DNA of 64,000 bases from Alcaligenes faecalis. GTDB lineage: Bacteria > Pseudomonadota > Gammaproteobacteria > Burkholderiales > Burkholderiaceae_B. The position numbers were made by a program, and so were the translations under genes. The DNA lies in NCBI RefSeq assembly GCF_002443155.1, contig NZ_CP023667.1, positions 2,666,001 through 2,730,000 of the forward strand, given 5' to 3'. Under the pieces are notes generated by a model that saw only the letters and a list, made by a program, of their open reading frames with translations, was not told where the DNA came from and made no database searches. Shown here one piece after another: positions 60,684 through 64,000 of this stretch; within the stretch, counting starts at the first letter, position 1; each line of letters starts with the position of its first letter.

Positions 60684-62675
60684 ATGGGGCTGCCTTTTAA
60701 AAGCACGCTACATCCACGGGTGTTCTGGGGATCTACCTTTATCGTCCTGGTCTTTTTGCTGATCGGGATTATTTTCCCTAAAGACGCCGCACTTATTTTT
60801 GAGCAGTTACAAAACTGGGTCATCAAAAGTTTCGGCTGGTTCTATATCCTGGCTGTGGCCTTGTTTTTCTTTGCCGTCGTCTATCTGGCATTAAGCCGCT
60901 ACGGCAACTTGAAATTAGGGCCGGACGACTCGGAACCTGACTACCCGTATCTCACCTGGATGGCAATGCTATTTGCCGCCGGTATGGGTATTGGTTTGAT
61001 GTTCTTTGCCGTGGCCGAACCACTGCAACACTTCTCGGCCCCACCCTCGGGTCTGGCCAGCACAGTGGAAGCCGCCCATCAGGCGCAGATCATCACCTTC
61101 TTTCACTGGGGCGTTCATGCCTGGGCCGTCTATGCGGTCGTGGGTTTGTCGCTGGCCTATTTCTGCTTTCGCTACAACCTGCCGTTAACGATTCGCTCGG
61201 GCCTGTATCCCTTATTTGGCAAGCGCATTGAAGGCTGGATTGGCGATAGCGTGGATATTTTCGCCGTTTGCGGCACGCTATTTGGTATTGCCACCTCCAT
61301 GGGTTTGGGTGTGCTTCAAATCAATGCCGGTCTGGAGCATTTATTTGGCTGGCCACAGGAAACCTGGCTGCAAATTGTCCTGATTGTGGTGGTTACCTCA
61401 CTGGCTACCTTATCTGTTGTCAGTGGACTGGATGTTGGCATTCGCCGCCTGTCCGAACTGAATTTGCTGGTTGCCATTGCCTTGATGCTGTTTGTGCTCG
61501 CCGTGGGCCCCACAGCCTTTTTGATGAATGCTTTTGTACAGAATATCGGTGGTTATCTCGATAACTTCTTTGCACGCTCATTTAGTACACAAGCATTCCG
61601 CGGGCAAAGCTGGATGAAAGCCTGGACCTTGTTTTACTGGGCCTGGTGGATCGCATGGTCGCCTTTTGTCGGCATGTTCATCGCCCGCATCTCGCGTGGT
61701 CGCACCGTGCGTGAATTTGTGCTGGGCGTATTGCTGGTGCCCACCGTCTTCACCTTCTTCTGGATGACCGTTTTTGGCAACACCGCCATCTTCCTGGATA
61801 TGGGTGTGGCCGCGGGTCAACTGGCTCAGGACGCTGCCGCCAATGCATCCGTGGCGCTGTTCGAGTTCCTGGAATACCTGCCCTGGTCCAATGTGACCTC
61901 GACGCTGGCCATTATTCTGGTCGCCATTTTCTTTGTGACCTCGGCTGACTCGGGCTCTTTGGTTATCGATACCTTGGCCGCCGGCGGCGTGGAAGACGCT
62001 CCAGTCTGGCAACGCATTTACTGGTGCGCGCTTGAAGGTACCGCCGCCTCGCTGCTCTTGCTGGCCGGTGGTCTGACTGCCTTGCAAACCGTGACGCTAG
62101 TCAGTGCCCTGCCCTTTGCCATCATCATGTTCTTGTTGATTCTGGGGCTGTTCAAAGGCATGAAGGCAGATATGTCACGATTGCGTCGTCAAGGTCCCAT
62201 GTCCGGCCCGGCACCGGGTTCGGAAGTGTCCTGGCGCCGCCGCCTCTCGACCATTCTGCACACGCCCAACCAGCGTGATGCCCGTCGCTTCATGGGTGAG
62301 ACCGTGGTTCCCGCCTTGCAGGCTGTGGCAGACGAGCTGAGTAAACGCAACCTGAATGTCAGCCTGGAAACGGGCGAGCCGGATACGGCGCAACTGACCA
62401 TTCAGGCCGACAACCAGCGCAACTTTGTCTATGGCGTGGAATTGCGTGCACGTCGGGTTGCCAGCTTTACGGCAGCGGCTGCTCGCAACGAGCAGGCTCG
62501 ACCTCAGGAATGGCAAGTGCGCACTGTCTTTGCCGATGGCAGTCGGGGTTATGACCTGATGGGCTTGTCTTCCAGCCAGGTCATCAACGACATCCTGAAC
62601 CACTTCGAGCGCTATCAGTCGCTGGTCACCTCCGAGGCGACAGCCCTGTACGCGCAGTCGCCCGACCCAACCTAA
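60684..62675 (+). CDS. BCCT-family (betaine/choline/carnitine) transporter
   Basis: A 663-residue, 12-segment sodium- or proton-coupled transporter. The BCCT signature is clear: GMGIGLMFFAVAEPLQHF near residues 105-122, and the Trp-rich helix FYWAWWIAWSPFVGMFIARISRGRTVREF near 318-345. After residue ~510 there is a ~150-residue soluble C-terminal domain, as in BetT. It probably imports choline or a betaine. It begins 86 bases after the pyridoxal kinase; shared transcription with the dnf operon is possible but no DnfR site is seen. It overlaps soxR by 4 bases, convergently. Confidence 0.9.
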   Translation: MGLPFKSTLHPRVFWGSTFIVLVFLLIGIIFPKDAALIFEQLQNWVIKSFGWFYILAVALFFFAVVYLALSRYGNLKLGPDDSEPDYPYLTWMAMLFAAGMGIGLMFFAVAEPLQHFSAPPSGLASTVEAAHQAQIITFFHWGVHAWAVYAVVGLSLAYFCFRYNLPLTIRSGLYPLFGKRIEGWIGDSVDIFAVCGTLFGIATSMGLGVLQINAGLEHLFGWPQETWLQIVLIVVVTSLATLSVVSGLDVGIRRLSELNLLVAIALMLFVLAVGPTAFLMNAFVQNIGGYLDNFFARSFSTQAFRGQSWMKAWTLFYWAWWIAWSPFVGMFIARISRGRTVREFVLGVLLVPTVFTFFWMTVFGNTAIFLDMGVAAGQLAQDAAANASVALFEFLEYLPWSNVTSTLAIILVAIFFVTSADSGSLVIDTLAAGGVEDAPVWQRIYWCALEGTAASLLLLAGGLTALQTVTLVSALPFAIIMFLLILGLFKGMKADMSRLRRQGPMSGPAPGSEVSWRRRLSTILHTPNQRDARRFMGETVVPALQAVADELSKRNLNVSLETGEPDTAQLTIQADNQRNFVYGVELRARRVASFTAAAARNEQARPQEWQVRTVFADGSRGYDLMGLSSSQVINDILNHFERYQSLVTSEATALYAQSPDPT

Positions 62676-63148
62676 ACCTCTGATCCGGCCTCCAGCTTTC
62701 TTTCCAGAATCTGGGGGCCGGGCCCTTGCTGGCCCAGGATATCGGCCGGGTTACGCAAGGGACATTCACTCATGGACAAGCACCCACAGCCAATACAGTG
62801 GGTCAGCTCATCACGCAATCGCGTCAATTGCTCAATTCGATCATTCAAACTGGCTTGCCAACGACTGGACATGGCCCGCCATTGTTTGCTGGATGGCTTG
62901 CTGCCCGGTGGCAAACCACGCAAGGCCTCGTGGATTTCTTCCAGAGGAATGCCGGTACGCTGCGCCACTTTGATGATCGCAATGTAGCGTAAAACCACCG
63001 AATCAAAACGACGCTGGTTACCACTGTTGCGGGTGCTGGCAATCAAGCCTTTGGCTTCATAAAAATGCACGGTGGACACGGGTACACCACTGCGTTTGGC
63101 CACTTCCCCCACCGTCAAAGCACGACTGAAATCCACTGTTTTTGCCAT
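62672..63148 (-). CDS. soxR: Redox-sensitive transcriptional activator SoxR
   Basis: A 158-residue MerR-family activator (E. coli SoxR is 154). The N-terminal helix-turn-helix is LTVGEVAKRSGVPVSTVHFYEAKGLI. The 2Fe-2S cluster ligands Cys118, Cys121, Cys123 and Cys129 are in CIGCGCLSMSEC, the same spacing as the E. coli protein. It responds to redox-cycling compounds. The ATG at 63148 starts the conserved region. It is divergent from a small membrane protein and an RND adaptor, with a perfect SoxR box between them. Confidence 0.94.
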   Translation of the reverse strand: MAKTVDFSRALTVGEVAKRSGVPVSTVHFYEAKGLIASTRNSGNQRRFDSVVLRYIAIIKVAQRTGIPLEEIHEALRGLPPGSKPSSKQWRAMSSRWQASLNDRIEQLTRLRDELTHCIGCGCLSMSECPLRNPADILGQQGPGPQILERKLEAGSEV

Positions 63149-63159
63149 CTCGACACCCC

Positions 63160-63190
63160 TTGACCTCAAGTTAACTTGAGGTTTTATAGT
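63160..63190 (+). promoter_or_regulatory. SoxR-activated promoter
   Basis: Perfect 18-bp dyad CCTCAAGTTAACTTGAGG (63164-63181) lies between -35 TTGACC (63160-63165) and -10 TATAGT (63185-63190). The 19-bp spacer is the over-long type that MerR/SoxR activators need. It points to the adaptor genes and overlaps the soxR upstream region. Confidence 0.9.
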
Positions 63191-63250
63191 CCAGGTACCT
63201 AATTAAGGCAAGCCATGTTGGCTGCCTCTTTGTTGTCACAGGAACCTGCC

Positions 63251-63433
63251 ATGCCTCCCCTCATTTGGATTCTGTTTGCCGGACCGCTGTCATGGTTGCG
63301 GCAAGCCTTGCTTGTGTCAGCCACCTACTTCAAACCTGAAGACTGGTCTCAAAGCGATCAGCGATTCGGGTGGACTCTGCCAAACAAGCAGCCCCTTTGG
63401 CCCTCCTCGATAAGCGGAGGACAAGCAGCATGA
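63251..63433 (+). CDS. Small membrane protein in the SoxR-controlled operon
   Basis: A 60-residue protein with an N-terminal hydrophobic segment (PPLIWILFAGPLSWLRQALLV) and a polar, Trp/Pro-containing C-terminal half. An AGGA site lies 8 bases before the ATG, and its stop overlaps the start of the RND adaptor (ATGA), which supports real translation. I do not recognise a family. It could be a small accessory of the efflux pump. Confidence 0.55.
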   Translation: MPPLIWILFAGPLSWLRQALLVSATYFKPEDWSQSDQRFGWTLPNKQPLWPSSISGGQAA

Positions 63434-64000
63434 GTTCGCGTCGTACTTGGATCATGATTCCCGTTTTGGCCGGCGTATTGGCCATAGGCTGGCGTTTGCT
63501 GCCAGCCTCGCAAGAAGCGCAGGCAGGGGGAGGCTATCCTCCTGCCGTTGTCGAACTGGCCAGTGTGGAGTTCCAGACCGCTCCTCGTCTTTTGCATGCG
63601 GTCGGTGCATTGGAAGCCTGGCAGCAAGTGTTGCTGAGCGCAGAGACCAGTGGCCGTATTCGCAAGATTGATTTCACCTCCGGACAGCACGTCAAAGCAG
63701 GCCAGCCATTGGTTTTGCTCAATGACGAACTGGAGCAAGCCAGCGTGCGCCGCGAGCAGGCACAGGTCAAACAGGCCGCCATTCAGCTCACGCGGGTGCG
63801 CAAGCTCAAAGAGCAGCAGGCCGCTACCCAGGAACAGTTGGATCAAGCCCAGGCCGATCACGCCGTCGCCCAGGCTCAGCTGCAATATCAACGTGCTGAA
63901 CTGGCCTTGAAACAGATTGCCGCCCCCTTCTCGGGCCGCATCGGCATCACCAGCCTGCACCAGGGCCACTACTTGCAACCCGGCCAGCCCATTGCCAGCC
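63430..64000 (+). CDS. RND efflux periplasmic adaptor subunit (3'-truncated by window)
   Basis: The first 190 residues of a membrane-fusion protein. An N-terminal hydrophobic segment (TWIMIPVLAGVLAIGWRLLPAS) precedes a lipoyl half (SAETSGRIRKIDFTSGQHVKAGQPLVLLN), then an Ala/Gln-rich alpha-hairpin and the second lipoyl half (IAAPFSGRIGITSLHQGHYLQPGQP). This is the RND (MexH/AcrA) type. An inner-membrane pump gene is expected beyond the window. The SoxR promoter upstream suggests induction by redox-active compounds such as phenazines. Confidence 0.88.
   Translation, partial: MSSRRTWIMIPVLAGVLAIGWRLLPASQEAQAGGGYPPAVVELASVEFQTAPRLLHAVGALEAWQQVLLSAETSGRIRKIDFTSGQHVKAGQPLVLLNDELEQASVRREQAQVKQAAIQLTRVRKLKEQQAATQEQLDQAQADHAVAQAQLQYQRAELALKQIAAPFSGRIGITSLHQGHYLQPGQPIAS

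Noticed and set aside
60684-62675. The BCCT transporter as a DnfR-controlled ammonium or hydroxylamine carrier.
   Set aside because: No DnfR-type motif lies in the 86-base gap, and the protein is a typical choline/betaine carrier; proximity alone is not enough.

Overview
The window reads as chromosome of a betaproteobacterium of the Alcaligenaceae, most likely Alcaligenes faecalis or a close relative. The grounds are moderately high GC, dense operons with ATGA overlaps, a class I polyhydroxyalkanoate (PHA) locus, a combined hca/mhp aromatic pathway and, above all, a cluster matching the dnf (direct ammonia oxidation, 'Dirammox') genes known from Alcaligenes. The species call rests on gene content and recollection, not on a search.

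Layout. 1-3.6 kb: a DUF4153 membrane protein and a RES-type toxin-antitoxin pair. 3.6-12.2 kb: a minus-strand operon of aldehyde dehydrogenase, livKHMGF-type ABC importer and iron alcohol dehydrogenase, with a divergent IclR regulator; it probably imports and oxidises a small hydroxy-acid or alcohol. 12.3-14.3 kb: dbpA and a HigBA-like toxin-antitoxin pair. 14.4-26.2 kb: hcaR, then hcaEFCBD-mhpBCDFE-mhpT, a full route from phenylpropionate/cinnamate to succinate, pyruvate and acetyl-CoA with no phenol hydroxylase. 26.2-32.7 kb: a hypothetical anchored protein, a structured leader before a GatC-like/amidase pair, a 231-bp compound palindrome, and a MocR regulator divergent from an MFS transporter. 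32.8-48 kb, all minus strand: two tandem SDRs, a DUF3141 protein with a PHA-synthase-like Cys nucleophile, phaA, phaB, a phasin, a four-gene RbbA/YhhJ/HlyD/NodT export operon, and phaC. 48.5-50.9 kb: a TetR regulator and yhhQ-queC (queuosine).

50.9-62.7 kb is the most interesting part. It holds glyA, an AT-rich serC, the MocR activator dnfR, a second glyA-like gene, dnfA (AurF-type diiron N-oxygenase), dnfB (flavin/2Fe-2S reductase), dnfC (class I glutamine amidotransferase), a pyridoxal kinase, and a BCCT transporter. From memory, dnfABC make N2 from ammonia via hydroxylamine, and DnfR recognises TGGTCTGT. Three promoters here (serC, second glyA, dnfA) share one layout: two direct copies of that motif with start points 23 bp apart, and a TAGNNT -10 hexamer 29 bp after the start of the second copy. 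The second GlyA has Gly in place of the PLP Schiff-base lysine and lacks the usual PNDP loop, so it cannot be an ordinary serine hydroxymethyltransferase.

62.7-64 kb: soxR with a textbook SoxR box facing a 60-residue membrane protein and an RND periplasmic adaptor that runs off the window. No rRNA, tRNA, CRISPR array or insertion sequence was seen.
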